A stretch of 64,000 bases of DNA from Garcia nutans (taxonomy: Eukaryota; Streptophyta; Magnoliopsida; Malpighiales; Euphorbiaceae): the NCBI GenBank assembly GCA_947685225.1, contig CANTUV010000007.1:12854501-12918500 (forward strand), written 5' to 3'. Below, one piece after another: positions 22,084 through 34,369 of this stretch (positions are counted from its first letter, which is position 1; each line of letters opens with the position of its first letter). The notes under the pieces were generated by a model. The model was not told the origin of the DNA and did not search any database. It worked only from the letters and a program-made list of their open reading frames with translations. A program made the translations under genes and the position numbers.

Positions 22084-24219
22084 CTCTAAACTATCTACTT
22101 TGGGAATATGTGTATCATCTTAAATCTCAGTATTTTCCAAGGTTTTTAACTTTGTATATGGAATCTATTTAACTATCAGAGGGTCAATGCTAGACCATGA
22201 CACAACCTCCTATGTTATTTGTCTTTGTCATGTAGGCTAACATTAAGTGTCTAAGTCAATAATTTTTTCCTTATTAAGGTTAACATGGCTGCATATTAGT
22301 TAATCGGACCCATCGATCTCAACTCGTGATAATTATAAGTTTTTATTTATTAAATTTGATTTGATTAAGGTTTAAATATTTAACTGATAGACTGATTTTA
22401 GTTGAAATAGTTTTTTTTTAATTTAATTTTAAAAAATTAATTATAATTAATAATATTTTTTATGAAATTAAATATTTGGCTCATGAATTTTATAATATTA
22501 ATTAAGCTAAACCAAATAATATTAATTATTAAAAAATAATAATAAATTAATAATAATAAATATTAATCTATTAACAAATACTATTGTTAATAATAATAAT
22601 GATAAATTTTTATAAATATAAATTTTATTATAAATATATATATATTTAACTATATAATTGTAAATAGAAAAAAATAAAAAAAAAAGTTAATTCTAAAATT
22701 TTAATTTTTAAACTAAAAATTATATAATTTTTTAATATATATATATTAAAAAATTAATCTATAATAATAATATTATATATATATATATTAAAATATATAC
22801 ATATTTTTTATAATATATATTAATTTTTATTTCTTAATTTTTTACAGTTCAGCCTTTGAACCATCGGGTTCATAGCCATTTTAATATACAATTTTTGAGG
22901 TATTAATTATTTTTAATTGTTAATTAATCCAAAAATTATTCATGAAAAATGATCAAATAATTAACCATCTGAGTATTCAATAATTTTGAAACGCAAGTGG
23001 ACACTATCAACACGCATAGGAAGGAAGGATAGAAAGTCGGCGACTGTGGATGTATTTGAGGGGAAATTGGGAATTAAACAGATATTTTTAACTCTCTTTG
23101 TATATATTTACAATTATGGGATTGTAATGCTAAAGATAAGGACAAGCTGTGATTGTTTCCTCTTTACACCGCACATGGTGTTTTTTTTAGTCTTTAATTT
23201 GGATCCCTTCCTAGCTGTCGTTTTCACTCTCTACGTTCAACATATCCGTCGTTTTGCTTCAACAGTTGGCAACTTTGAACCGAAAACGATCAGGGATTGT
23301 GGAACCCCTCTTTTCCTTTTCCTTTTTTTTTTTATAATTTATTTTATGAATAAAAAATACATTTTCCATCTAAATAAATAGATGTAATTTATAATTAATA
23401 AAATATTTTTAAAATATCAATACGAGACTCATTGTAAATTCAAGAATATAATTACACTAACGTAACTAACATTAATTTTTTTGAATGAATTTTAGAATTT
23501 CTTTTAAAGTAGGTCTTTAGGATTCCACTTGTAAGTAATGTATCAAAGAATATATTATACATATATATTAAAAATTTGATATTTAGAATTTTTAATTAAT
23601 TTGAAATTGAATATTATTATTATACAATTTAAATTCTCTGACATCAAAGGTTAACCTAATTAATAAGTAAATTTATTCCTAATTTTAAGGATCAAATATT
23701 TATTTTTCTTATTAATATCCGAATTAATATGGCAGTAAGTAATTTTCTAATGTATATTAAGATTAGTGTATGTAAACAAATTGAAAAAAAAAAATAAAAG
23801 CATAATTTAATTCGATGGGTCTGAGTAACGAAATATGGTTGTCGCATCGGTGATTGATGAAGGAATTAGGACTATTCTACAGAACAAGATGATAGCCTAA
23901 TAGGAACAGAATTAATTATTATTTAATCCCAACCAATCAGCTTCCACTTGGCAAGCCCATCGCCCCTTCCTTTTCTTACTTATCATCACTGCACTTTTTG
24001 ACCCTTATATGACATATAAGAATATATTTACTTAAACTCCAATAAAATTTTAAACTTATAAAATATCGATTTAACTAGAAAATTAAAAGCAGAGAGAGAA
24101 AATATTTTTTCAATAAAAAAATAATAGTTAAAAAATAAATATTTTAATATATAATAGTAAATTACTCATCACCTCTTTGATTTTTTAATAAAATAAGACA
24201 ATTAAATCTTATGAGTTTG
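22084..24219. other. AT-rich non-coding stretch
   Basis: Mostly TAATAATA and TATATA tracts (22400-22840), then a more balanced stretch at about 22980-23300 with one open frame of 131 codons (22986-23381). That frame has no recognisable domain and ends in T-rich low-complexity sequence. No gene is supported. Confidence 0.35.
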
Positions 24220-24801
24220 CATGTTTTAAAAATGACATAAAATAGATTTATTATCAATAATTGTAAAAATTTCTTTCTCTATATATACTACTAAACTATT
24301 ATTTATCCCCTTATCTAATATTCAATTGCACAAATCAATCTTTACTATATTAATAACAGAAAATACTCTCTTAATAGATGTTGTTGCAATTGATAAGAGT
24401 AGTGCCAATTTTATTAAGCAGTAAACTATAAAAAATATTAATTTTTATAGTTTGTATCAACTTCTTCACAAAACTTTCCAAATCTTAAATAGAAGAAAAC
24501 TCAATATCAGTTTATAAATCTTTGTAAATCTTTGCATACGTTTAGTGGAAGAGAAACCCTCTAAATAAAATTTAGCAAGAAAAACTAGCTTATCAATATA
24601 TAAGTTAGAAAATGAGCCCCTTGAATTAAGACATAATATGCAACGAAGTAATTATATGCTTATTTAGGGAAATGATTCTCCATCTCTTGTGCAATTAAAT
24701 CAAGAACCTATAATTATACAAATAAAATATAAAAATAATGAAATAGAAAATGAAAAAAATCAAATGAACTTAATTGAAAAGTTTAACATATATAATCACC
24801 T
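24220..24801 (-). pseudogene. hAT-type transposase remnant, C-terminal half (left of Copia-2)
   Basis: Translated on the minus strand with stops ignored, the segment below 24410 reads LALLLSIATTSIKRVFS...INNSLVVYIEKEIF. This is the hAT-family C-terminal dimerisation region found in plant TTF-type/ZMYM1-like transposase relatives. Immediately upstream the same frame family gives KLVFLAKFYLEGFSSTKR and VYCLIKLALLLS, in the expected order. Many stops and frameshifts show it is old. The other half lies at 29780-30330, across the Copia-2 insertion, and the 5-bp sequence CACCT at both edges is the target duplication. It belongs to a DNA transposon or a domesticated relative that was dead before or after the insertion; the order of death is not resolved. 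Confidence 0.75.
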
Positions 24802-24990
24802 TGTAGAAATCCAGAATAGGAAATAGATCAGCTAAATAAGGAAATATATTGTTCACATTTATTTGGGTGATTCTATCACTAATTACCATTGACTTTGTAC
24901 ACAATATATACTTCTGTATTCTTCAGAATACAAAAATATATAAAAAAAATTAATCCCACCATTCTCAATCGTTCGTTCTTACAAACAACA
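24802..24990 (+). repeat. 5' LTR of Copia-2
   Basis: 189 bp from TGTAGAAATCC to CAAACAACA. It matches the 3' LTR (193 bp) except for a few substitutions (for example AAATATA versus AAACATA) and length changes in an AT-rich tract. Confidence 0.95.
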
Positions 24991-25002
24991 TGGTATCGGA
25001 GC
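24991..25002 (+). other. Primer-binding site of Copia-2
   Basis: TGGTATCGGAGC touches the end of the 5' LTR. It matches the initiator tRNA-Met primer word TGGTATCAGAGC except for one base. Confidence 0.9.
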
Positions 25003-25064
25003 TTCAATTTCGGTCATTCATAATCGACCAATTGTAAGCTTCATCATCTACCTCTTCTTACCTC

Positions 25065-25808
25065 ATGGATGACGAAGTGAACTCATCCACAACAGAAAAT
25101 ATGGAAGGCTCAATTCCTGTCAGCCAACTCCTGCAGTTAATGCAGCAATTGACCACCCAAAAACCTGCAACAAAAAATCAAAACACCCAATTAGAAAAAT
25201 TAAACAACCAAAATTACACCAAATGGGCTAAGTTAATGTACTTAGCTATCAATGGCAGAGGCAAAATTGATCATATCTTTGCTCCTTCTCCAAAAATAGA
25301 TCCGACATGCCAAAAATGGGTCCAAACGGACTCGAATGTCATTACATGGATCATCGAAAATATTGATCCAGATCTTGTGAACCAGTACCTTGATTACCCT
25401 ACAGCCAGAGAACTATGGAGGGGGATTGAGACCATGTTCAGCAGCAGCCAAGATGGCCTTCAAATCTTCGATCTTACTGTCAAATCCAATACGCTCAAGC
25501 AAGGAACAGACTCAATCGAATCATTTTACAGTAAATTAATGGCAATATGGAAAGACATTGATAGGAGAATGCCAAACTCGATGAGGTGTGCCGATGATAT
25601 TACGGTGTACAATGAATTAGTTCAACGGAACAGGCTGTACCAGTTCCTCGCCGGCATTAATGACATTTTTGACAAAGATCGAAGAGACTTGTTGAATCAG
25701 ACGCCATTACCAACCGTCGAAGCAGCGTACGCCACGATCCGAAGGGAAACGGCAAGGAGATCTATCATGGGCAGTGAACCATCATCGGGAATAACTCCCA
25801 CAGTATGA
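25065..25808 (+). pseudogene. gag: Copia-2 gag, N-terminal part ending at an acquired stop
   Basis: Open from ATG 25065 for 247 codons. It carries the Copia gag layout: an N-terminal LEKLNNQNYTKWAKLMYLAI block (around residues 44-64), WIIENIDPDLVNQYLDYPTARELW (102-125), and YNELVQRNRLYQFLAGIND with the following ETPLPT-type region (LLNQTPLPTVEAAYATI). The stop TGA at 25806-25808 lies inside the left arm of a 30-bp inverted repeat (25798-25827). That arm is a reverse-complement copy of the downstream zinc-knuckle coding sequence, so the stop and the frame change come from that copying event rather than from a point mutation. The zinc knuckle itself is in the next frame. Confidence 0.92.
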
Positions 25809-25907
25809 GCATTTGAGGTGCGACCAGTCAGACAAGGCCAAAATCGGCAGCAAGTCATCATACCGGCGTAAAGAGGTCTGGTCGCACCTCAAATGCTCAT
25901 ACTGTGG
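25798..25907. repeat. Perfect 30-bp inverted repeat inside Copia-2 gag
   Basis: The arms are 25798-25827 and 25878-25907, exact reverse complements over 30 bases, with a 50-bp spacer. The right arm encodes WSHLKCSYCG of the zinc knuckle in the sense frame, so it is the source; the left arm is the inverted copy. The match stops sharply at both edges. Confidence 0.93.
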
Positions 25908-28900
25908 AGGGACTAAGCACACAAAAGAGGGATGTTTCGAGCTCATAGGCTACCCGGAGTGGTGGCCAGGAGAGAAGAAGAAAAAATCAGGGGTGGCAGC
26001 GGCTGCTCCGTCGGCGAGCAACGGAGAAACCGCTACTAGCGCCGGCGAGGACCACCAGCCCAAAGAAGGAGCGACTGGTAGGGTGCTACAGGCGATGGGC
26101 AGAGGAACTGGTGGTAATCCTAATTCTCTTAAAGGAAAGGAAAATGAAAAATTTCATGGAGGTCCTTTATTTTTGGAAAATTTGCAGTCTGACCCCACAG
26201 ATTCTGCTTATGTACAGTCTGACCCTGCAGGTTCTGATTTTTGCCAAATTGACCCCAAAAGTTCTGCCCTTTCTGTTATTAACCCTGACAGGTCTGGTAA
26301 TTTGCAAAAAGGCCCCAGAAATCATAAAAATGACCAAAGCAAGGAATCCGAGTGGATACTGGACAGTGGAGCAACTGACACAATGTCTAATGACTCACAG
26401 GACTTTCACAAACTTACTGAGTCTAAAAAAACCCACATTCAAACAGCGGATGGAAATTTAATTCCGATTTAAGCGGCTGGCAATGTTGTTTTTTCATCTG
26501 ATTTAAAATTAAAGAATTGTCTATATATTCCATCTCTGTCACACAAACTATTATCTGTAAGCCATGTTACCAAGGAACTCAATTGCGTTGTAATGATGTA
26601 TCCTACCTTTTGTGTTCTGTAGGATATTCGGGCAGGGAGAATCATTGGGCGTGGTTCTGAACGTGATGGATTATACTATGTTGATGAAGTGAACCAACAA
26701 GGCAAAGCAATGCTCGCTCACGGGACGGTGGATAGGCAGGCCTAATTATGGCACCGACGACTAGGACATCCTTCCCTTGGGTAACTAAAACTTTTGTTTC
26801 CTCGGTTTTTTTAATAATGTTAGTCAGTTTTTCTTGTGATTCTTGTATTCTGGCTAAAAGTCATAGACAGACTTTTCGTTCAAATAATACTAGAACCGAT
26901 GAACCCTTTTCATTAATTCATTCTAATGTCTGGGATCCTGCCCCAATAACTAGCAAAAATGGCGTGTCATACTTCCTTCTTTTTGTTGATGATTGCACTC
27001 GTATGATTTGGGTTTATTTCCTACAAAATAAGTATGAAGTCTTTGATAAATTTGTTTCCTTTTACAACCTTATCCAAACACAATTCCAGAAACAAATTAA
27101 AATCCTTAGGTCAGACAATGGAGGGGAGTATATCAACAATAAGATGAAAACCTTTATCCAAAAACACAGAATCATTCACCAGACCACCTGTTCATATACC
27201 CCACAACAAAATGGGTTGCTGAACGAAAAAACAGAATTCTTCTTGAAATAACTCGGGCCTTAATGATTGAATCCAATGTTCCTAAACATTATTGGCCTGA
27301 AGCCATTGCCACAGCAACTTACCTCATAAACCGCCTACCTACAAAAATCCTAAACTTCCAAACACCCCTAAATACCCTTGCCAGCCATACCAATTTACCT
27401 TCTATCCTAACCCTTACACCTAGAGTCTTTGGGTGTACTGTCTATGTTCATGTACCAAAAGCTAACAGAACCAAACTTGATCCATGTGCCATTAAATGTG
27501 TGTTTGTTGGGTATGGGGTTCATACTAAGGGATATCAGTGTTTTGATCCTGTTCATAGTCGATTATACATTACTATGGACTGTGACTTTCTGGAAACCGA
27601 GTATTACTTTCACCACCAACCCAGCAGTCAGGGGGAGAGTCCTAAGAGTGACCCACTGTGTTGGTTACATAGTCCAGTAATGCCTGAAACTGTCCCAACA
27701 GAGCAAGTAGGCGATGCCACCGAATCGCCCTCTGAAAACATGGAACAATCTGTCATGGCAGACCAAGCCACTTCCTTTCCTTACCGAATTCCTGAGGTTA
27801 GTGATATTGATTCTGATCCTGAAATCCCTTTGGAAATAACTGCTGTTGAGGTCACTAATCATACAGCTCCTGAGGAGTCAAATAGATATGTTCTTCCTCC
27901 AAGAAGCAATCGGGGAGTTCCACCAAAAATGTATGAACCAGAACATATACCTCATAACTCAAAATACCCAGTGGCAAATATGGTCAGAGGTGGATTGTCC
28001 AGCACTGCTAAAGTGTTCGACACTTCACTGTACTCAACAAAAATACCAAATACTATGGAAGAAGCTCTGGAAGATCAGAGGTGGAATCAAGCTATGCAAA
28101 CTGAAATGGAGGCACTAGAGAAAAATGGTACATGGGAAAAATGTGTTCTACCAAAAGATAAGATACCTGTGGGCTGTAAGTGGGTCTTTACCATAAAACA
28201 TAGAGCTGATGGTACTGTGGAAAAGTACAAAGCCAGACTGGTAGTAAAAGGTTACACACAAACCTATGGCATAGACTATTCAGAGACCTTCTCTCCTGTG
28301 GCCAAGATTGATACCATCAGAGTATTATTTTCAGTTGCAGCTAATCTTGACTGGCCCTTACACCAATTTGATGTGAATAATGCATTCTTACATGGTGATT
28401 TAGAAGAAGAAGTTTACATGGAAATTCCTCCAGGTTTTTCGGAAGGATTTAAGACTGGAGAAGGTTGCAGGTAAAAAAGGCGTTGTATGGTCTGAAACAG
28501 TCACCCCGAGCCTGATTTGGAAGGTTTACCTTGGCGATGAAGAAGTATAGATACAGTCAGAGTAATTCAGACCACACCCTCTTTCTTAAAAGAAGAGGAG
28601 AACTTGTGACTTGCCTTATTATTTATGTAGACGACATGATCATCACTGGGAATGACAAAAATGAGATAACTGCACTACGAGAAAAGCTCTTCAAAGAATT
28701 TGAAATGAAGGATCTAGGAAGATTGAAATATTTCCTAGGTATTGAAGTTCTGAGGTCCAATAGAAGGATATTTATTTCTCAAAGGAAGTATGTACTTGAT
28801 TTGCTCACAGAGACAGGACTGGTAGATTGTAAACTAGCAGAGACTCCAATACTGGTCAATCATGGTCTCAAGATCAATGAAGGAGCAGAATTGGCAGACC

Positions 28901-29604
28901 GGGGTCAATACCAGAGGTTGGTTGGAAAACTCATCTACCTTTCACATACCAGGCCAGACATTGCCTATGAAGTAGGTATTGTGAGTCAATTCATGCACAA
29001 GCCTCAAGTGGAACATATGGAAGCAGCTCTCAGAATTGTCAGATATCTGAAGGGATCACCAGGCAGAGGTGTAATATTCGGGAGAAATGGCCACTTAGAG
29101 ATACAAGCCTTTACTGATGCAGATTGGGCAGGAAATCAGATTGATAGAAGATCAACCTCAGGCTACTTTACATTTGTTGGAGGCAACTTAGTTACTTGGA
29201 AGAGAAAAAAATAGAAGGTAGTTTCTCTCTCCAGTGCTGAGGCTGAATTCAGAGGGATAGCAAAGGGGATAGCTGAAGTCCTCTGGATTAAAAAGGTATT
29301 GACAGAGATAGGTTTTCCTCCAAAGAATGCCTGCAACCTGTTTTGTGACAATAAAGCTACAATAAGCATATCTGAGAATCCTGTGCAGCATGATCGTACT
29401 AAACATGTTGAGATTGACAGACACTTCATCAAAGAAAAACTTGAAGAAGGCAGTGTACGTCTTCCATTTGTGCGATTTGAAGACCAGTTAGCTGATTTTC
29501 TAACCAAGGCGGTTACTGTGAAAAGCTTCCATAATGTTCTTGGCAAGTTGGGTGTCGAAGACCCTACGACCCAACTTGAGGGGGAGTGTAGAAATCCAGA
29601 ATAG
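25813..29604 (+). pseudogene. pol: Copia-2 gag C-terminus plus pol (many stops and frameshifts)
   Basis: From 25813 the frame carries the zinc knuckle CX2CX4HX4C (C28, C31, H36, C41 of this frame; about 25894-25935), an Ala/Ser linker, and the protease motif DSGATDTMS near 26360. It then meets TAA at 26470, TAG near 26621 and TAA near 26743. GAG-pre-integrase (LWHRRLGHPSLG) follows, then a frameshift. The integrase core shows HSN where the first catalytic Asp is expected (AAT at 26925-26927), RSDNGGEY is present, and one lost G near 27217 shifts the frame at the third catalytic motif. RT is open at 27263-28474 (FDVNNAFLHGDL), broken by frameshifts and a TGA for Trp near 28514, then YVDD at 28624-28635. 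RNase H has a TAG at 29212-29214 and then runs to 29604 with ADFLTKAV. No functional enzyme can be made. Confidence 0.92.
29575..29586 (+). other. Polypurine tract of Copia-2
   Basis: TTGAGGGGGAG directly precedes the TG of the 3' LTR, the position of the plus-strand primer. Confidence 0.88.
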
Positions 29605-29779
29605 GAAATAGATCAGCTAAATAAGGAAACATATTGTTCACATTTATTTGGGTGATTCTATCACTAATTACCATTGACTTTTCATACAATATATACTTCT
29701 GTATTCTTCAGAAACAAAAAAAAATATATATATATAAATTAATCCCACCATTCTCAATCGTTCGTTCTTACAAACAACA
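29587..29779 (+). repeat. 3' LTR of Copia-2
   Basis: 193 bp, TGTAGAAATCC to CAAACAACA, followed by the duplicated target CACCT at 29780-29784. The pol frame ends 18 bp inside this LTR. Confidence 0.95.
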
Positions 29780-30330
29780 CACCTTACAATATATCTCAAC
29801 CCAATAATAATGATAATTAGTAATGGTTTATCCATCTCACTTCATTCGACGATGATAATTCATAATATCTTCTATATTATTAATAGAGATGGAATTAGCC
29901 ATATAAAAAGTCTCAACTTTCTCCAAAATTTTATCCCATTCTGTCTCCTAAAAGTCTTTCAATGCCTTTTTAACAACCTTAATTGAATGTACAGTATGTA
30001 TAATATTTTGATCATGAAGTTGTAAGGTATTTGATAAATCATTTGTGGATCCTGATAAATGCTTCATCAAATGAAAAATAAACACAAAATCATAACTTTC
30101 CAATTCTGCAAATCAAAATTTGGCATATTTCTCTTGTTTCATGATTATTGCCACCATCATACACATTATGACGCACTTCTATAACTGATGGTCACATTGA
30201 GTGTAGGCAGAGCAAAGTTACGTAGTGTGATCCTCATCATGTGTCACATGATATGACCAAACTAGTTTCTTAATTTTTGCCTTTGCCACTAAAAATTTCT
30301 CCACTCTCAAGACATTGCCCTACTCAATCA
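29780..30330 (-). pseudogene. hAT-type transposase remnant, central part (right of Copia-2)
   Basis: On the minus strand, with stops and shifts ignored, the reading gives LCLHSM-stop-PSVIEV (about 30180-30210), SYDFVFIFHLMKHLSGSTNDLSNTL (about 30030-30105), LHDQNIIHTVHSIKVVKKALKDF and WDKILEKVETF. It ends with NYHYYWVEIYCKV at the Copia-2 edge. These are in the order of the central part of plant TTF-type/ZMYM1-like hAT relatives. The reading continues in 24801-24220 once one CACCT is discounted. Heavily mutated and not expressed as a protein. Confidence 0.72.
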
Positions 30331-31149
30331 TTTTTCATTTTGTCAAAGTTTGTTAACTCTTTTATAAGATGATCCAATCGCATTAATAATCATACTGATG
30401 CAAAGCCACGAGTATATGTACTTGAGACATAACACCTTTGTGCTTGGATTAACTCTCTTAGAAAGCTAAATGAAATTCTTCTAAGACCTCAACCGAATTC
30501 CAACTACGTGGAATAGAACTTTGGAATTAGTTCACTTAAGTTATTAACTCTTTGTAAAGAAGTTTGATTCAATAAGAATCAAAGCAAGAGAATTCCTCTC
30601 TTAAGGACAAGTCTGAAATTTTATTTAAATTCAAGATCCTGCTCTCCCATTGTTCGTAGGAGTGTTTTTATATTATCTAATTATTGGATGCCCTAACTAG
30701 CTGGATTGGGAATAAGCTTATAAGCTATCTTCAAATCCATTTAAATTATTCACTATCTTTGGGCTTTAGACAACTTACATCTCAATTACAAGCATAATGT
30801 CCTAATTCAAATGCAAATTCTAAGACACTACAAAATGTAGTATAAACTAAATGCAATCCCAAAATACAAATGGTTAAAATAAGACAAATCTAAAATGGGC
30901 CATAAACACAACTAGCCTAAATGATCTTCTTGGACTTGTGACAAATGAACCGGGCCTTAGATTGGTTGTAGGAGTCCAAGCTTGAAGTTGGAGTCCTCCT
31001 TGCATTCTTCTATTATGGCTAAGTCAATCTATAGGCCTTGTAGCATGGTAAGCGAAGCATCCTTGAACCTTTGAAGACACCCTCTAGTATTATGTCCATC
31101 GGGTAAGCTTAACGAGTCCTTAGACTTTGATAAGGGTTAGTTCTTGGCA
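30331..31149. other. Probable 3' non-coding/LTR remains of the Gypsy element
   Basis: More balanced base composition than the neighbouring AT-rich DNA, no open frame. It sits just downstream (minus strand) of the end of the Gypsy integrase, where a 3' UTR and LTR should be. I could not find a matching 5' LTR in the window, so the assignment rests on position only. Confidence 0.4.
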
Positions 31150-31916
31150 GCATCATTCCCTCCCTCCTCAAAAGGATTCATCCTTGAATCTTCATCTTCA
31201 AAGTCACAAGGAGACAAGTTAGCAACATTAAAAGTACCACTTACATTATTCTCATAGGACAAGTCTATTTGTAAGCATTGTCATTGATTAGCTCTAAACT
31301 TAAAAAAAAAAGGGCATCCCCTTAGGTGTACTTAGATTTCCTTTGGTTGGAAACCATTCTTTTCACATGTGAACCCATACCCATTTGTTTGGTTTAAAGA
31401 CAACTTTCTTTCTCCCTTTATTGACTTGATGTGTAACTTGTTGATTCTGCTTCTCAATGTTGGCTCGCACATCGACATGAATTTTCTTAATCAACTCTCC
31501 CTTTCTCTTGCCATATAAGTTGGACCTTTCATCACAAGACAAAGAAACTAAATCCAAAGGCATTAGTTGGTTAAATCTATATGTAATTTCAAAAGGAGAA
31601 AAACCAAAAGTAGAATGCACAATCCTATTATAAGCAAACTCAATAAATGGTATGCATTCCTCTCAATTCATTAAATTTTTCTTAATTATTTTATGCAACA
31701 AAGTTTTTAAAGTCCTATTGATAATTTCGGTTTAGCCATTAATTTGTGGGTGACAAATAGTAAAAAATAAAAGTTTTGTACTTAACTTACTCCACAACAC
31801 TTTTCAAAAGTGACTTAGAAATTTTATATCTCTATCACTAATAATTATTTTTGGAATGTCATGCAATATCACAATTTCATTAAAAAAAACAAGTGTGCAA
31901 TGTGTGTGATAACATA
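31150..31916 (-). pseudogene. pol: Ty3/Gypsy integrase C-terminal part (right-hand end of the split element)
   Basis: On the minus strand from 31916 downwards the reading gives THIAHLFF, then IPKIIISDRDIKFLSHF (second Asp motif of the integrase core), HPQINGxTE (third motif), EFAYNRIVHSTFGFSPFEITYRFN, NKGRKKVVFKPNKWVWVHM and, after a break near 31360, NDNAYK. This is the standard end of a plant Ty3/Gypsy polyprotein. One frame is open at 31363-31620. Stops lie on both sides, for example near 31736 and 31800. The N-terminal half of the same integrase is at 42345-42770, on the far side of a 10.4 kb insertion. Confidence 0.88.
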
Positions 31917-32573
31917 TGTAACATCCCTAATTTTAATATATCCTAAAATTGAATAATATAAAGAGATGATTAAATATATTAAAAGAGATATGAAGATAAA
32001 TAATGTTAATAATAATGATGTAGATATATCCGAATTTCGTGACCGAATTATTCAACTAGACTGAAGTATATATTGCAGTATTATAGATAAATCCGAACTA
32101 TACAACAGAACTATGATAAAATATGCTTTGATGCGACAGTACCACACCGACACATCTGAAAAATTTACCCATTACATCGATATTCCATGAAAATTTGTTG
32201 ACCTTTACAAAAGTTGTCTTCACTTTTTAACTATAAATAGGTACAGGCTTTCACAAATGAAAGGTTTGAAGATTACTGCTTTTTAATACTATATAGTTCA
32301 GTTGTTTTTAATTACTGACTTAAGCATCGGAGACTCCCCACTGAAGTTCGGTTATTTTTCTTAATTTTGCAGATCCAAAAAATGTGACATATTTAATCCA
32401 AACTTAGGTTGAGGTTCTTGAAATTCATCTCTCCATCAAATAATAATGTTAAATATAAGTAAAAGAAAAGAAGAAAGAAAGAAAGCTAAGTATAATTGTG
32501 AGAAAGAAAGAGATATACATAATATGCACATATGTAGTTTTTATATACGTCAAAAAAGAAAAGAAAAAGAAAA

Positions 32574-32930
32574 CATCATAAGAATTTAATAGTTTAGAAA
32601 CAAATTTTAAACTTAAATATTTCGTTTCTAAATCAATTTAGAAATAGACTTGAAACAGAAAAAATTCATTTCTAAAACGCTCATTTCTAATTACATTGAA
32701 ACTGAAAATATAATCTGTTTTTAATTTGAAACGAAACTGAAACGTAAAATCTATTTCTACTTTAAAACAGAATTTAAAACATGTTTTTAATACAAATCGC
32801 TCTCATAAAAAACAAATTAGAAATAAAAACATCCGTTTCTATTAGAGACAGATTTTTTATTTTCATTTCTAATATAAATTTCTCTTAACTATGAACGAAC
32901 TCTTTGGGTTAGAAATGGAAATATCGGTTG
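32574..32930. repeat. Left terminal inverted repeat and subterminal motif zone
   Basis: Terminal word at 32574-32603, then about nine copies of (T)TTAGAAA or TTTCTAA(A) spread over 330 bp on both strands. Confidence 0.6.
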
Positions 32931-34020
32931 CTAAAAATGTTTTATTATTTTATTATTTTATTTATATTCCAATTTCATTTATATTTTTGTATTTTTTAAT
33001 AATATTTATATTTTTTTTTATTTTATTGATGTTTTAATTTCTTTTATATTTTTATATTTTTTTTATCAATATTACATATATCTTTTTAATTTTGTTTAAG
33101 AAGTTAAGTACAAATATGAAAAAATAAGAAAATTATATAAAAAAAATACTAAAATATATTCATATATACACACATGTATATAAGATAATATAAAATATAT
33201 GTACATGGCAAAAATGAAATATACAAGAATATTAATATTGTAAATGTCAAACGCATCGACATAATAGTCGATGCACATAAATAAAATAGCGAAACTGCCT
33301 ACATATCTGTAGTCTGATCATCAACAGGGGTGGATGATGGAGGCGAAAATTATCTCATCATTGCATCCACACAGCTCAATAGGTTGCAATACCCACGCTC
33401 GAGCCGCCAATCCCTTTGCTACAAATCAGCCACAATCTATTAGAATAAGCATAAAAAGCAATATTTTTTTGGCTAACTATAATAAGCATACAATACAGGA
33501 TAAGACCAAAGTCACATCTTCAATTTTTTTTAAAATAAAATCAAATATTCTTATTCTTATCAAAAGATATTAGAGAAATACTAAACATCAAACAATACAA
33601 ATAAATAAACTCCAAACTCAAGAATCTCACAAATATGAACGTTGAATATGTAATCTTCAAAACCTTAATTTTAATCTATTTAATTTTGATCCCATAATTC
33701 AATTTTATATCAAATCAATACAAGCATAAGCATACAACAGAATGAAAAATCAAATATCAAACAAGTAAATTATTATACAAATCAAATATCACCACTGATT
33801 CGAGAATTATGTAATCTTCCAAATTATTATAATGTAATTTCAAGGGAAATTACATTAAGATGTGTTTCTTTTTATTTAATTTCACATTATAATATCATAG
33901 TCATTATTATACATCCCTCATTCCCTAATGTGAGTCCTAAAAAACCACAACACACACACAAGAAACTAATTAAAGAAAATGAAAGCCAACATATCATCAT
34001 CATCATCCAAAACCATACCC
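32931..34020. other. Interior of the CACTA-like element, no gene seen
   Basis: AT-rich with short unrelated open frames (for example 33334-33573). A 28-bp phrase AATCAAATATCACCACTGAT plus TCGAGAAT occurs at about 33781 and again at about 34029, suggesting a local duplication. Confidence 0.4.
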
Positions 34021-34273
34021 TTCAACAAATCAAATATCACCACTGATTCGAGAATTCCCATATCACCCCCAAGAGAATAAAATCCATTAAAAACAATTAA
34101 TCCAATTTATCAAGAACCATTCTGTTTTTCTTTCTTTATATACATCAACCGACCTATGCGAGGGCCAAACCAAGAAAATCAGCAGCAGATTTAACCAACA
34201 TATTAGCAGAATTTTTCAAAAAACTGTTCATTCCCTTTGGCCACAATTTGTAAGAACAATTCTGAATTTCCAT

Positions 34274-34369
34274 AATAATCACAGTTTCACCCAAGAAAAA
34301 CACAATAAAAGAGAAAGTTAGAATAATCACAGTTTCACCCAAGAAAAACAAAGTAAAAGAGAAACACAA
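34274..34369. repeat. 48-bp tandem duplication
   Basis: Two adjacent copies begin AATAATCACAGTTTCACCCA at 34274 and 34322. They differ at a few bases near their ends (CACAATAAAAG versus AAAGTAAAAG). It lies inside the CACTA-like element. Confidence 0.85.

Larger units (their letters stand above)
24802..29779 (+). mobile_element. Ty1/Copia LTR retrotransposon (Copia-2), complete structure, dead genes
   Basis: Borders are set by LTRs at 24802-24990 and 29587-29779 and by the exact 5-bp target duplication CACCT (24797-24801 and 29780-29784). The primer site TGGTATCGGAGC follows the first LTR and a purine tract TTGAGGGGGAG precedes the last. Internal gag and pol are in Copia order. The LTRs differ at several positions and in the A/TA-rich part near their 3' end, so the element is not very recent. 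It is inserted antisense into the hAT-type remnant. Confidence 0.96.

Noticed and set aside
22986..23381. 131-codon frame
   Set aside because: No domain, T-rich low-complexity end, no promoter evidence.
33096..33278. Minus-strand hydrophobic frame
   Set aside because: AT-rich artefact.
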